This document shows positions 29,398 to 39,583 of a DNA stretch of 64,000 bases, piece by piece; within the stretch, counting starts at the first letter, position 1; each line of letters opens with the position of its first letter. The stretch spans positions 1,550,001-1,614,000 of the forward strand of contig NZ_CP016442.1 in assembly GCF_001742165.1 (NCBI RefSeq). The letters are read 5' to 3'. Source of the DNA: Burkholderia stabilis (lineage in GTDB: Bacteria; Pseudomonadota; Gammaproteobacteria; Burkholderiales; Burkholderiaceae). The position numbers and the translations under genes were made by a program. The notes under the pieces are model-generated. The model did no database searches. It was not told the DNA's origin and was given only the letters and a program-made list of their open reading frames with translations.

Positions 29398-30867
29398 ATG
29401 CATACCGATTCCAGCTTTACCTTCGTACTTTTCGGCGGCACCGGCGATCTGTCGATGCGCAAGATCCTGCCCGCGCTGTTCGAAGCGCACCGCGCGAACA
29501 TGCTGGCGGAGAGCGGCCGGATCGTCGCCGTGGCGCGGCACGAATCGGACCGGGCGGGTTATCTCGAGTGGGTCGACACGCATGTGAAACCGCACGCGGT
29601 CAAGGCGGCCGCCAAGGCATTCGACGAGACCGCGTGGAAGTCCTTCCTCGAGCGCATCGAGTACGTGAAGCTCGATCTCGGCCGCGCGGAAGACTACGTC
29701 GTGCTGCGCGACGCGATCGCGTCGCTGCCGGGCATCCGCGTGTTCTACCTGGCGACGGGCCCGTCGCTGTTCGTGCCGATCTGCAAGGCGCTCGCGTCGG
29801 TGGGCCTGAACGAAGGCTCGCGCATCGTGCTCGAGAAGCCGCTCGGCTACGACCTGCGCTCGTCGAATGCGATCAACGACGCGGTCGGCGAGATCTTCGC
29901 GGAAGGCCAGATCTACCGGATCGATCACTACCTCGGCAAGGAGCCGGTGCAGAACCTGCTCGCGCTGCGCTTCGGCAACGCGCTGTTCGAGCCGCTGTGG
30001 CGCCGCGAATGGGTCGAGAGCATCCAGATCACGATCGCCGAGGAGCTCGGCGTCGAGGCGCGCGGCGATTTCTACGACAATACGGGCGCGCTGCGCGACA
30101 TGGTGCAGAACCACCTGCTGCAGTTGCTGTCGATCGTCGCGATGGAGCCGCCGCACTCGATGGATTCCGACTCGGTGCGCGACGAGAAGCTGCGCGTGCT
30201 GCGCGCGCTGAAGCCGGTCGATCCGCGCGACATCGGCAAGGTCGCCGTGCGCGGCCAGTATCATGCGGGCGTGATCAAGGGCGCGCAGGTGCCGGCCTAC
30301 GCGACCGAGCCGGGCGTGAAGCCCGACAGCCAGACCGAAACCTTCGTCGCGCTGAAGGTCGAGATCGAGAACTGGCGCTGGGCCGGCGTGCCGTTCTTCC
30401 TGCGCACCGGCAAGCGTCTCGCCGACCGCGTCGCGGAGATCGTCGTCAACTTCCGCCCGGTGCCGCACTCGGCGCTCGGGCCCACTGCGCTGCGCCCCGG
30501 CTCGAACCGCCTCGTGATCCGGCTGCAGCCGAACGAGACGATCCGCCTGTACTGTCTCGCGAAGCAGCCCGGCGAAGGGATGAACCTCGCGAGCGTGCAC
30601 CTCGACCTCGCGTTCGACCAGTTCTTCAAGGAAGGGCAGATGGAGGCGTACCAGCGCCTGCTGCTCGACGTGATCAACGGCCGGCTCGCCCTTTTCGTGC
30701 GGCGCGACGAACAGGAAGCCGCATGGCGCTGGGTCGAGCCTATCCTGAACGAATGGGCGCGCTCGCTGAAGCCGCCGAAGCCGTACGCGGCGGGTACTTG
30801 GGGGCCGGCCGCGGCGAGCGCGATGCTCGCGCAGCACGACACCTGCTGGCTCGAGGAAGAAAACTGA
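29398..30867 (+). CDS. zwf: Glucose-6-phosphate 1-dehydrogenase
   Basis: A 489-residue cytoplasmic enzyme oxidising glucose-6-phosphate to 6-phosphogluconolactone with NADP+ (or NAD+). The nucleotide-binding FGGTGDLSMRK is at residues 12-22, EKPLGYD at 146-152, and the active-site RIDHYLGKEPVQN at 174-186, with the catalytic His in the DHYLGKE signature. The length is standard. The ATG at 29398 follows GGCGGAGACAC. The upstream palindrome probably controls it. It starts the zwf-pgl-glk unit feeding the Entner-Doudoroff pathway. The gap to pgl is 88 bases with no clear terminator. Confidence 0.97.
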   Translation: MHTDSSFTFVLFGGTGDLSMRKILPALFEAHRANMLAESGRIVAVARHESDRAGYLEWVDTHVKPHAVKAAAKAFDETAWKSFLERIEYVKLDLGRAEDYVVLRDAIASLPGIRVFYLATGPSLFVPICKALASVGLNEGSRIVLEKPLGYDLRSSNAINDAVGEIFAEGQIYRIDHYLGKEPVQNLLALRFGNALFEPLWRREWVESIQITIAEELGVEARGDFYDNTGALRDMVQNHLLQLLSIVAMEPPHSMDSDSVRDEKLRVLRALKPVDPRDIGKVAVRGQYHAGVIKGAQVPAYATEPGVKPDSQTETFVALKVEIENWRWAGVPFFLRTGKRLADRVAEIVVNFRPVPHSALGPTALRPGSNRLVIRLQPNETIRLYCLAKQPGEGMNLASVHLDLAFDQFFKEGQMEAYQRLLLDVINGRLALFVRRDEQEAAWRWVEPILNEWARSLKPPKPYAAGTWGPAAASAMLAQHDTCWLEEEN

Positions 30868-30955
30868 TACAAACCGTTGCCGCGCACGCCACCGCGTCCG
30901 GCAACGTGCCCCACGATTCGTACGATTTGAACAGACAAAGCAGTCCGGAGGAGAT

Positions 30956-31636
30956 GTGATCGAGATCCACGCTTTCGACACCCAGGAAGCGCAAAGCGAA
31001 GCGCTCGCGCGCGCCGTCGGGGATGCGCTGCGCACCGCGCTCGCCGGCCCCGCGCGCCCGACGCTCGCGGTGTCCGGCGGCACGAGCCCGCGCCCGTTCC
31101 TGCAAACGCTGTCGCATGCGGCGCTCGACTGGGCCGGCGTCGACGTCACGCTGGTCGACGACCGCTGGGTGCCGGAAGGCGACTCGGCCAGCAACGCGCA
31201 CCTCGTGCGCGACACGCTGCTGCAGCACGCGGCGGCCCCCGCCCGTTTCCTGCCGCTCGTCGACACGCGCGCCGCGCTCGACGCGCACGTCGCCGCACTC
31301 AACGCGAACGCCGACTACCGCGTGCCGAACGTCGCCGTGCTCGGCATGGGCGAGGACGGCCACACCGCGTCGATCTTCGCCGACGCGCCCGAATGGGACC
31401 ATGCGATCACGACGCCCGAGCGTTTCGTCGCCGTGCATCCCGGCGCCGCGCCGCATGCGCGCGTGAGTTTTTCGCTCGATGCGCTCAAGCGCGTCGACCG
31501 GCTGTTCCTGCTGATCGCGGGCCCTGCCAAGCGCAACGTGCTCGACGCCGCGGCCGCGTCGCTGCAGAAGAACGCGATTTCCCAACTGGCCAACGACAAG
31601 GGGACCCAGCTCGATGTCTACTGGTGCGCAAAGTAA
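30956..31636 (+). CDS. pgl: 6-phosphogluconolactonase
   Basis: A 226-residue lactonase of the glucosamine-6-phosphate isomerase/DevB fold. It hydrolyses 6-phosphogluconolactone to 6-phosphogluconate, the step after Zwf. Motifs include [14 protein letters not shown] (phosphate-binding), [21 protein letters not shown], and [20 protein letters not shown], which carries the catalytic region. It starts at GTG 30956, preceded by CGGAGGAG. It overlaps the following glk gene by 23 bases, which implies coupled translation. Confidence 0.95.
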   Translation: MIEIHAFDTQEAQSEALARAVGDALRTALAGPARPTLAVSGGTSPRPFLQTLSHAALDWAGVDVTLVDDRWVPEGDSASNAHLVRDTLLQHAAAPARFLPLVDTRAALDAHVAALNANADYRVPNVAVLGMGEDGHTASIFADAPEWDHAITTPERFVAVHPGAAPHARVSFSLDALKRVDRLFLLIAGPAKRNVLDAAAASLQKNAISQLANDKGTQLDVYWCAK

Positions 31637-33542
31637 GGCCGCCGTCGCGGGCCAGCATGCCGACGGCCCGCGCCTGCTCGCGGACGTCGGCGGCACCAAC
31701 GCGCGCTTCGCGCTGGAAACCGGCCCCGGCGAGATCACGCAGATCCGTGTCTATCCCGGCGCCGACTATCCGACGCTCACCGACGCGATCCGCAAATATT
31801 TGAAGGACGTGAAGATCAGCCGCGTGAACCACGCGGCGATCGCGATCGCCAATCCGGTCGACGGCGATCAGGTCACGATGACCAACCACGACTGGAGCTT
31901 CTCGATCGAGGCGACGCGCCGCGCGCTCGGTTTCGACACGCTGCTCGTCGTCAACGATTTCACGGCGCTCGCGATGGCGCTGCCGGGCCTCACCGACGCA
32001 CAGCGCGTGCAGATCGGCGGCGGCGCGCGCCGCCAGAACAGCGTGATCGGGCTGCTCGGGCCCGGCACGGGGCTCGGCGTGTCGGGGCTGATTCCGGCCG
32101 ACGACCGCTGGATCGCGCTCGGCAGCGAAGGCGGCCACGCGTCGTTCGCGCCGCAGGACGAACGCGAGGACCTCGTGCTGCAGTACGCGCGCAAGAAGTA
32201 TCCGCACGTGTCGTTCGAACGCGTGTGCGCCGGCCCCGGCATGGAGATCATCTATCGCGCGCTCGCCGCGCGCGACAAGAAGCGCGTCGCCGCGACCGTC
32301 GACACCGTCGAAATCGTCGAGCGCGCGCATGCGGGCGACGCGCTCGCGCTCGAGACGGTCGAATGCTTCTGCGGGATTCTCGGCGCGTTCGCCGGCAGCG
32401 TCGCGTTGACGCTCGGCGCGCTCGGCGGCGTGTACATCGGCGGCGGCGTCGCGCTGAAGCTCGGCGAACTGTTCACGCGCTCGCCGTTCCGCGCGCGCTT
32501 CGAGGCGAAGGGCCGCTTCACGCACTATCTCGAGAACATCCCGACCTACCTGATCACCGCCGAATACCCGGCGTTCCTCGGCGTGTCGGCGATCCTCGCG
32601 GAGCAGTTGTCGAACCGCTCGGGCGGCGCGTCGTCGGCCGTGTTCGAGCGGATCCGCCAGATGCGCGACGCGCTGACGCCGGCCGAGCGTCGCGTCGCCG
32701 ATCTCGCGTTGAACCATCCGCGCTCGATCATCAACGACCCGATCGTCGACATCGCGCGCAAGGCCGACGTGAGCCAGCCGACCGTGATCCGCTTCTGCCG
32801 CTCGCTCGGCTGCCAGGGGCTGTCGGACTTCAAGCTGAAGCTCGCCACCGGCCTCACCGGCACGATCCCGATGAGCCACAGCCAGGTGCATCTCGGCGAC
32901 ACGGCCACCGACTTCGGCGCGAAGGTGCTCGACAACACGGTGTCCGCGATCCTGCAACTGCGCGAACACCTGAACTTCGAGAACGTCGAGAACGCGATCG
33001 AGATCCTGAACGGCGCGCGGCGCATCGAGTTCTACGGGCTCGGCAATTCGAACATCGTCGCGCAGGACGCGCACTACAAGTTCTTCCGCTTCGGGATTCC
33101 GACGATTGCGTACGGCGACCTGTACATGCAGGCCGCATCGGCCGCGCTGCTCGGCAAGGGCGACGTGATCGTCGCAGTGTCGAAGTCGGGGCGCGCGCCC
33201 GAGCTGCTGCGCGTGCTCGACGTCGCGATGCAGGCCGGCGCGAAGGTGATCGCGATCACGTCGAGCAACACGCCGCTCGCGAAGCGCGCGACCGTCGCGC
33301 TCGAGACCGACCACATCGAGATGCGCGAGTCGCAGTTGTCGATGATCTCGCGGATCCTGCATCTGCTGATGATCGACATCCTCGCGGTCGGCGTCGCGAT
33401 CCGCCGCGCATCGACGAACGGCGAGCTGCCCGAGGCCGTCGCCCAGGCGAAGGCGCGCGCGAACGACGACGAGACGGCCGACGTACTCGACTGGCTGAGC
33501 CACGGCGCGTCGCCGGCGACGAAGGACGTCGCGCGGGACTGA
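31614..33542 (+). CDS. glk: Glucokinase fused to an RpiR/HexR-type regulator
   Basis: A 642-residue fusion. Residues about 20-335 are an E. coli-type glucokinase: ATP-binding [15 protein letters not shown] (21-35), [12 protein letters not shown], the catalytic [13 protein letters not shown] and [13 protein letters not shown], then [11 protein letters not shown]. Residues about 343-415 are an RpiR helix-turn-helix ([20 protein letters not shown] ... [20 protein letters not shown]). Residues about 455-595 are a SIS sugar-phosphate-binding domain ([35 protein letters not shown]). The enzyme makes glucose-6-phosphate; the regulator half is inferred to act like HexR on the zwf palindrome. This fusion is characteristic of Burkholderia. 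A bidirectional terminator follows. Confidence 0.96.
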   Translation: MSTGAQSKAAVAGQHADGPRLLADVGGTNARFALETGPGEITQIRVYPGADYPTLTDAIRKYLKDVKISRVNHAAIAIANPVDGDQVTMTNHDWSFSIEATRRALGFDTLLVVNDFTALAMALPGLTDAQRVQIGGGARRQNSVIGLLGPGTGLGVSGLIPADDRWIALGSEGGHASFAPQDEREDLVLQYARKKYPHVSFERVCAGPGMEIIYRALAARDKKRVAATVDTVEIVERAHAGDALALETVECFCGILGAFAGSVALTLGALGGVYIGGGVALKLGELFTRSPFRARFEAKGRFTHYLENIPTYLITAEYPAFLGVSAILAEQLSNRSGGASSAVFERIRQMRDALTPAERRVADLALNHPRSIINDPIVDIARKADVSQPTVIRFCRSLGCQGLSDFKLKLATGLTGTIPMSHSQVHLGDTATDFGAKVLDNTVSAILQLREHLNFENVENAIEILNGARRIEFYGLGNSNIVAQDAHYKFFRFGIPTIAYGDLYMQAASAALLGKGDVIVAVSKSGRAPELLRVLDVAMQAGAKVIAITSSNTPLAKRATVALETDHIEMRESQLSMISRILHLLMIDILAVGVAIRRASTNGELPEAVAQAKARANDDETADVLDWLSHGASPATKDVARD

Positions 33543-33583
33543 CGCACGCGGCGCGGCGGCAGTTGCTTCCCGCGCCCCAAAGA

Positions 33584-33620
33584 AAAACGCCACCGGCGCA
33601 TCGCGCGCGGTGGCGTTTTT
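33584..33620. terminator. Bidirectional terminator between glk and the Bcr-type gene
   Basis: AAAAACGCCACCG pairs with CGGTGGCGTTTTT over a loop of about 11 bases. A-runs and T-runs on both sides serve both convergent transcripts. Confidence 0.88.
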
Positions 33621-33643
33621 CATTCTGCCGCCTGTCGGCCGGT

Positions 33644-34860
33644 TCAGGCGCCCGCTTTCACGGGCCGCCCGTGCCAGCGCAGCACGAGGTAGCGTCCGGC
33701 GAAACACAGCACGCCCGATACCCCGATCGTCACGCCCATCGCGAACGGCGTGCCGTCGGCGAGTGCGCCGATCACGACGCTCGCGAGCGCGCCGAGCGCG
33801 AGCTGCATCGCGCCGAACACGGCCGCCGACGCGCCCGCGTTGTGCGGATAACGATGCATGAGGTCGGTCGTGCAGTTCGCGGACAGGATCCCGACCACGC
33901 CGACCACGAAGAACAGGCACACGACGATCGACCACAGCCCGCCCCACCCCGTCAGCGCGACGAGCGCGACCGCGAGCGACGCGATGCTGCTCACGAGCGA
34001 CGCGGCCGCGATGATGCGCAGCGAGCCGATGCGGCCGACGAGCCGCGTGTTCGCGAAGTTGCCGATCATGATCCCGACGACGTTCAGGCCGAACAGCAGC
34101 CCGTAGTGCTGCGGCGACACGTGGAAATACTCGATGTACACGAACGGCGTCGCGGTGATGTACGAGAACATCGCCGCAAACGCCATCCCGCCGCACAGCA
34201 TGTGCCCCATGCGACCGGGTCGGACAGGATGCGCCCGTACGACGCGAACGAGGCGAGCACGGCCGTGCTCTTGCGCCGCTCCTTCGGCCAGGTTTCGGGC
34301 ACGCGCAGGTAGGCGGTCGCCGCGCACACCGCGCCGAACACGGCCAGCACGACGAACACGCCGCGCCAGCCCGAGAAGCGCAGGATCTGGCCGCCGATGA
34401 GCGGTGCGAGCAGCGGCCCGACCGCGGTGACGATCGCGACCATCGACAGCACCTTCGCCGCGTCGGTCGGCTCGTGCGCGTCCCGCGCGATCGCCCGCGC
34501 CAGCACCGACGCGGCGCCGGCGCCGAGCGCCTGCAGGAAGCGCACGAGAATCAGCATGTCGATCGACCCGGCGACGAAGCAGCCGATGCTCGCGAGCGTA
34601 AACAGCGCGATGCCGCCGAGCAGCACGGGACGGCGGCCCCATGTGTCGGACAGCGGGCCGTACAGCAGCATGCCGATCGAGAAGCCGGCCATGAAGCTCG
34701 TCAGCGTGCGCTGCGCGGCGCCGGGGCTGACGGAGAAGCCGTCGGCGATCGACGGCAGGCTCGGCAGGTACATGTCGGTGGCAATCGGCCCGCAGGCTGC
34801 GAGCGCGCCGAGCAACAGGATCAGCCGGGCATCGGGCCGGCGCCGGACGGCGTGAGACAT
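33644..34860 (-). pseudogene. Bcr/CflA-family drug efflux transporter, frameshifted
   Basis: The sequence encodes a 12-helix MFS drug exporter in two frames. The N-terminal part (from ATG 34860) runs through ATDMYLPSLPSIADGFSVSP, MLLYGPLSDTWGRRPVLLGG and RILSDPVAWG, then shifts. The C-terminal part continues in another frame from HMLCGGMAFAAMFSYITATP to WHGRPVKAGA. One base is missing near 34206-34212, next to a run of four G on the minus strand; restoring it gives one protein of about 405 residues. As written, translation leaves the transporter frame at about residue 217 and stops at 34084, losing helices 7-12. It may be a real inactivating mutation or a sequencing indel. Substrates of the family include bicyclomycin and chloramphenicol; the specificity here is unknown. 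Confidence 0.85.
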
Positions 34861-35082
34861 GGGTATCCGGAATGGAGCCCGCACGCTTCGGGGCGCGCGT
34901 GGCGGTGAAGACGGGGAACGCGCCGCACGCGGCGCGCCCAGGCCCATGATTGTACGCGCAACTTTTTCGCGCAGCCCGGGCCGCTTGCGGTACAAGGCCG
35001 GGAGACGCCGGCGGCGCGATGGCATGCGGATTCGATTAAGCTTGCCCCCGTTGCCAGCCTCATTCGTCATACGACAAAACCG

Positions 35083-35535
35083 ATGACCGCATTCCTGCTG
35101 ATCTGGAGCCCCAAGAAATGGCCGTGGCCCGAGCTGCCCGACGTCGCCGCGCGCGTGAAGACCGGCGAGGCCGTGCATGACGTGTGGGGTTGCGGCTTCG
35201 CACGCGGCATCCTGCCGGGCGACCGCGTATTCCTGAACCGCGTCGCGAAGGAGCCCAAGGGCGTGTTCGGCTCCGGCTACGTGACGCGCGCGCCTTACGA
35301 GGTGCCCGACCCGGCGACGAAGCGCGGCTACCGGCTGTGCATCGACTTCGTATACGACTGGCTGGTCGACGCGCACCAGGAGGTCGTGATCCCGCGCGAC
35401 GCGCTGCGCGTCCATCCGTACTCGGTACAGACCTGGGATGCGCAATCGTCCGGCACGTCGATCAAGCCGATGGTCGAAGGCCCGCTCGAGAAGCGCTGGG
35501 CCGAGCTGACCGGCAAGCGCAAGCCGCCGCGATAA
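35083..35535 (+). CDS. EVE/PUA-like domain protein
   Basis: A 150-residue soluble protein. The start ([18 protein letters not shown]), the [25 protein letters not shown] segment (a GD-turn followed by a glycine-rich strand) and the aromatic content look like an EVE/ASCH-type PUA-like fold. Such folds bind modified bases in RNA or DNA. I cannot place it in a precise family. There is no strong ribosome site, but the coding character is good. It is divergent from the frameshifted transporter and about 200 bases ahead of hemL. An alternative reading is simply an uncharacterised conserved protein. Confidence 0.6.
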   Translation: MTAFLLIWSPKKWPWPELPDVAARVKTGEAVHDVWGCGFARGILPGDRVFLNRVAKEPKGVFGSGYVTRAPYEVPDPATKRGYRLCIDFVYDWLVDAHQEVVIPRDALRVHPYSVQTWDAQSSGTSIKPMVEGPLEKRWAELTGKRKPPR

Positions 35536-35732
35536 CCACGCAGATAAGCGGGCCGATAACCGGGACACATCCGGACCGCCTTTGCGGCCCGCGCGCTCCC
35601 CCGCGCGCCGAAAGGCCGCAGACCGCCCGGCAGGCCCGCCGCGCGCGTCTCCGGTACAATCAGACGATCGTTCCGCCCAGGCGCCGCGGCCCGTGCACAG
35701 GCCCCCGCGCCGTTCTCTCGCAGGTTTCGTCC

Positions 35733-37016
35733 ATGTCCAACAATCAGATCCTCTTCGAACGCGCCCAGAAGACCATTCCCGGCGGCGTCAATTCGCCGGT
35801 GCGCGCATTCCGTTCGGTCGGCGGCACGCCGCGTTTCGTCGCACGCGCGCAAGGCCCGTATTTCTGGGATGCCGACGGCAAGCAGTACATCGACTACATC
35901 GGCTCCTGGGGCCCGATGATCGTCGGCCACGTCCATCCGGAAGTGCTGTCGGCCGTGCAGAACGTGCTCGCCGACGGCTTCTCGTTCGGCGCGCCGACCG
36001 AAGCCGAGATCGTGATCGCCGAGGAAATCTGCAAGCTCGTGCCGTCGATCGAACAGGTGCGGATGGTGTCGAGCGGCACCGAGGCCACGATGAGCGCGCT
36101 GCGTCTCGCGCGCGGCTTCACGGGCCGCAGCCGCATCGTCAAGTTCGAGGGCTGCTACCACGGCCACGCGGACAGCCTGCTCGTGAAAGCCGGCTCCGGC
36201 CTGCTCACGTTCGGCAACCCGACGTCGGCCGGCGTGCCCGCCGACATCGCTAAACACACCACCGTCCTCGAATACAACAACGTCGCCGCGCTCGAAGAAG
36301 CATTCGGCGCGTTCGGCGACGAGATTGCCGCGGTGATCGTCGAGCCCGTCGCGGGCAACATGAACCTCGTGCGCGGCATGCCCGAATTCCTGAACGCGCT
36401 GCGCGCGCTGTGCACGAAGCACGGCGCCGTGCTGATCTTCGACGAAGTGATGTGCGGTTTCCGCGTCGCGCTCGGCGGCGCGCAGGCGTACTACGGGATC
36501 ACGGCCGACCTCACCTGCCTCGGCAAGGTGATCGGCGGCGGGATGCCGGCCGCCGCGTTCGGCGGCCGCCGCGACATCATGGCCCACCTCGCGCCGCTCG
36601 GCGGCGTCTACCAGGCCGGCACGCTGTCGGGCAACCGGATCGCGGTTGCAGCGGGGCTCAAGACGCTGCAGCTGATCCAGGCGCCGGGCTTCTACGACGC
36701 GCTCACCGCGCAGACGAAGCGCCTCGCCGACGGCCTCGCGGCCGAAGCGCGCGCCGCCGGCGTGCCGTTCGCGGCCGATTCGATCGGCGCGATGTTCGGC
36801 CTCTATTTCGCCGAGCGCGTGCCGACGAGCTTCGCGGAAGTGACGAAGAGCGACACCGAGCGCTTCAACCGTTTCTTCCATCTGATGCTCGACGAGGGCG
36901 TGTACTTCGCGCCGTCCGCGTACGAAGCCGGCTTCGTGTCGAGCACGCACGACGACGCGGTGATCGACGCGACGCTCGCGGCCGCGCGCCGCGCGTTCGC
37001 GGCACTCGCCGCCTGA
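35733..37016 (+). CDS. hemL: Glutamate-1-semialdehyde 2,1-aminomutase
   Basis: A 427-residue PLP enzyme of the class III aminotransferase fold making 5-aminolevulinate, the first committed tetrapyrrole precursor, in the C5 pathway. Recognisable parts are the N-terminus ([19 protein letters not shown]), [42 protein letters not shown] and the PLP-lysine segment [17 protein letters not shown] (Lys about residue 265). The length is standard. It is followed 15 bases later by ribD, so read-through into riboflavin synthesis is likely. Confidence 0.97.
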   Translation: MSNNQILFERAQKTIPGGVNSPVRAFRSVGGTPRFVARAQGPYFWDADGKQYIDYIGSWGPMIVGHVHPEVLSAVQNVLADGFSFGAPTEAEIVIAEEICKLVPSIEQVRMVSSGTEATMSALRLARGFTGRSRIVKFEGCYHGHADSLLVKAGSGLLTFGNPTSAGVPADIAKHTTVLEYNNVAALEEAFGAFGDEIAAVIVEPVAGNMNLVRGMPEFLNALRALCTKHGAVLIFDEVMCGFRVALGGAQAYYGITADLTCLGKVIGGGMPAAAFGGRRDIMAHLAPLGGVYQAGTLSGNRIAVAAGLKTLQLIQAPGFYDALTAQTKRLADGLAAEARAAGVPFAADSIGAMFGLYFAERVPTSFAEVTKSDTERFNRFFHLMLDEGVYFAPSAYEAGFVSSTHDDAVIDATLAAARRAFAALAA

Positions 37017-37031
37017 CCCGGGTCCGCGCGC

Positions 37032-38153
37032 ATGTTTTCGGACATCGACTTCGCCCACATGGAGCGCGCGCTCGCACTCGCGGCGCGCGGCATGTATACG
37101 ACGGCGCCGAACCCGCGCGTCGGCTGCGTGATCGTCAAGAACGGCGACGTGATCGGCGAAGGCTTCACGCAGCCGGCCGGCCAGGACCACGCGGAAGTGC
37201 AGGCGCTGAAGGACGCGCGCTCGCGCGGCCACGACGTTGCGGGCTCGACCGTCTACGTGACGCTCGAACCGTGCAGCCATTTCGGCCGCACGCCGCCGTG
37301 CGCGAACGCGCTGATCGAAGCGCGCGTCGCGAAAGTCGTCGCGGCGATGGAAGACCCGAACCCGCAGGTGTCGGGGCGCGGCCTCGGAATGCTGCGCGAC
37401 GCGGGCATCGACGTGCGCTGCGGGCTGCTCGCGCATGAAGCCGGCGAGTTGAACATCGGCTTCGTGTCGCGGATGACGCGCGGCCGCCCGTGGGTGCGGA
37501 TGAAGACCGCCGCGTCGCTCGACGGCCGCACTGCGCTGCCGTCCGGCGAAAGCCAATGGATCACCGGCGAGGCTGCGCGCCTCGACGGGCACGCATGGCG
37601 CGCACGCGCCTGCGCGATCCTCACCGGCATCGGCACCGTGCGCGAGGACAACCCGCTCCTGACCGTGCGCGGCATCGATACGCCGCGCCAGCCGCAGCGC
37701 GTGCTGGTCGACAGCCGCCTCGACCTGCCGCTCGACGCGCGGCTGCTCGAAGGCGCGCCGCTGCTGATCTTCTGCGGCCGGCTCGATGCAGCCGGCGAGG
37801 TGCGCGCGAACGTGCTGAAGTCGCGCGGCGCGGAAATCGTGCCGCTCGCGAATGCGCACGGCAAGGTCGACCTGCCGGCGATGCTCGCGGCGCTCGGCGC
37901 GCGCGGCGTCAACGAGCTGCACGTCGAGGCCGGCCACAAGCTGAACGGCTCGCTGCTGCGCGAACAGTGCGTCGACGAATTGCTCGTCTATCTCGCGCCG
38001 AGCCTCTTGGGCGCTGACGCAGCCGGCATGTTCGACCTCGCCGCGCCGGCGAATCTTGAAGCACGCACGCGACTGTCGTTTCACGGGTTCGAGCGGGTCG
38101 GCGACGATTTGCGGATCCTGGCGCGCTTCACGCCGCCCGACGCCGCTCACTGA
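37032..38153 (+). CDS. ribD: Bifunctional riboflavin deaminase/reductase RibD
   Basis: A 373-residue enzyme performing the second and third steps of riboflavin synthesis. The N-terminal deaminase (about 1-145) has the zinc site HAE (53-55) and PCSHFGRTPPC (80-90). The C-terminal NADPH-dependent reductase (about 150-370) includes RMTRGRPWVRMKTAASLDGR, LTGIGTVREDNPLLTVR and ELHVEAGHKLNGSLL. The product is 5-amino-6-ribitylamino-uracil phosphate. It is 14 bases upstream of ribE in the same operon. Confidence 0.97.
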   Translation: MFSDIDFAHMERALALAARGMYTTAPNPRVGCVIVKNGDVIGEGFTQPAGQDHAEVQALKDARSRGHDVAGSTVYVTLEPCSHFGRTPPCANALIEARVAKVVAAMEDPNPQVSGRGLGMLRDAGIDVRCGLLAHEAGELNIGFVSRMTRGRPWVRMKTAASLDGRTALPSGESQWITGEAARLDGHAWRARACAILTGIGTVREDNPLLTVRGIDTPRQPQRVLVDSRLDLPLDARLLEGAPLLIFCGRLDAAGEVRANVLKSRGAEIVPLANAHGKVDLPAMLAALGARGVNELHVEAGHKLNGSLLREQCVDELLVYLAPSLLGADAAGMFDLAAPANLEARTRLSFHGFERVGDDLRILARFTPPDAAH

Positions 38154-38167
38154 ACGGAACCGCCACG

Positions 38168-38797
38168 ATGTTTACCGGAATTGTCGCGGCCGTCGGCCGC
38201 ATCGAATCGATCAAGCCGCTGGGCACGTCGGCCGATGCGGGCGTGCGCCTGACCGTGCTGGCCGGCGGGCTCGACCTCGACGACGTCGCGCTCGGCGACA
38301 GCATCGCGATCCAGGGTGCGTGCATGACGGTGATCGAAAAGACCGACGCCGCGTTCGACGTCGATGTGTCGCGCGAAAGCCTGAACCGCACGGTCGGCCT
38401 CGCGCAGCCGAGCGAAGTGAATCTCGAAAAGGCGCTGCGCGCGCACGACCGCCTCGGCGGGCACATCGTGTCGGGCCACGTCGACGGCCTCGGCACCGTG
38501 TCGCGCTTCGCGCCGGTCGGCGAGTCGCACGAACTGCGCGTCATCGCGCCGCGCGAGCTTGGCCGTTATCTCGCGTACAAGGGGTCGATCACGGTCAACG
38601 GCGTGAGCCTGACCGTCAATACCGTCGACGATCGTGCCGACGGCTGTGAATTCTCGATCAACCTGATTCCGCATACGGTCGAGGTGACGACGCTGCGCCA
38701 TCTGAAGGCCGGCGACAAGGTCAACCTCGAAATCGACATGATCGCGCGGTACGTCGAGCGGATGCTGTCGGCCTCCAACGGCGCGCACCAGGACTGA
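38168..38797 (+). CDS. ribE: Riboflavin synthase alpha subunit
   Basis: A 209-residue protein with two tandem lumazine-binding repeats. The first begins MFTGIVAAVGRI and includes GACMTVIEKTDAAFDVDVS. The second begins with HDRLGGHIVSGHVDGLGTV and includes KGSITVNGVSLTVNTVDD. It dismutates two 6,7-dimethyl-8-ribityllumazine molecules to riboflavin. (In some naming schemes this gene is ribC.) It follows ribD directly. The partner lumazine synthase, ribH, lies 3.5 kb downstream, separated by unrelated genes. Confidence 0.95.
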   Translation: MFTGIVAAVGRIESIKPLGTSADAGVRLTVLAGGLDLDDVALGDSIAIQGACMTVIEKTDAAFDVDVSRESLNRTVGLAQPSEVNLEKALRAHDRLGGHIVSGHVDGLGTVSRFAPVGESHELRVIAPRELGRYLAYKGSITVNGVSLTVNTVDDRADGCEFSINLIPHTVEVTTLRHLKAGDKVNLEIDMIARYVERMLSASNGAHQD

Positions 38798-38899
38798 TCG
38801 CGCCGACAGTCACCGAAGCGGCGGCCGGTACCCCGATGCGGGACGCGCGCCGCTTTTCTTCCGTCCCCCTGCTGTTGTCACCCACCGGCACTCAGCCGG

Positions 38900-39583
38900 T
38901 CAGGCATCCGCCCCCTCGTCGCCCGCGCGCGCCAGAATCGTGTCGAGCAACTGCCGCACATGCTCGCGCGCCGCACGCTCGGCCGCATCCGCATCGCGCT
39001 CCGCCATCCTGTCAAGCACCTGCCGATGTTCGGCGACATTGCCGCCCAGTCGTTGCCAGTCGTCCATCGGACTCGCGCCGCCGGCACACATCGTCTGCAC
39101 CTGCGCATACAGCGCCCTGAGCGACGTCTCGATCGTCGCGTTGCGCGCGGTCGCGAGCAGCCCGTGATGGAAATCGAGGTTGGCGATGCGATAGGCGTCG
39201 CCGTCGCGCGCGTCGACCGCGCGTGCCTGCCGCGACAATGCATCGTCCAGCGCCGCGTGGTCGTCGGGCGTCATGCGCTGCGCCGCCAGGCGCGCGGCCA
39301 TGCCCTCGAGCGCCTCCCGCGCCTCGAAGATGGCCACGATCCGCGCGCGATCGAACGCGATGACGAAGACGCCCTGCCGCGGCACGACCTGCAACAGCCC
39401 CTCGGCCTCCAGGCGCGAGACCGCAGCCCACACCGGCGAGCGACTGATGCCCAGATCGCGCGACAGCGCTTCGACGCTGATCTTCTCGCCCGCCGCGAAG
39501 CGCGCTTCGTCGACCAGCATCTCCCTGATCGCCCCGTATGCGTCGCGCCCCAGTGTCGTGCGCTCGAGCGTGACCCGCGTCAT
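38900..39583 (-). CDS. GntR-family (FadR/FCD) transcriptional regulator
   Basis: A 227-residue regulator. The N-terminal winged helix (about 10-75) contains EKISVEALSRDLGISRSPVW and LEAEGLLQVVPRQGVFVIAF. The C-terminal all-helical FCD ligand domain has FEAREALEGMAARLAAQRMTP, the metal-site histidine region FHHGLLATARN, and EHRQVLDRMAERDADAAERA. Ligands of such regulators are usually small carboxylates; the one here is unknown. Its ATG overlaps the stop of the upstream O-methyltransferase gene by four bases (ATGA), so the two are co-translated. Confidence 0.9.
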   Translation of the reverse strand: MTRVTLERTTLGRDAYGAIREMLVDEARFAAGEKISVEALSRDLGISRSPVWAAVSRLEAEGLLQVVPRQGVFVIAFDRARIVAIFEAREALEGMAARLAAQRMTPDDHAALDDALSRQARAVDARDGDAYRIANLDFHHGLLATARNATIETSLRALYAQVQTMCAGGASPMDDWQRLGGNVAEHRQVLDRMAERDADAAERAAREHVRQLLDTILARAGDEGADA

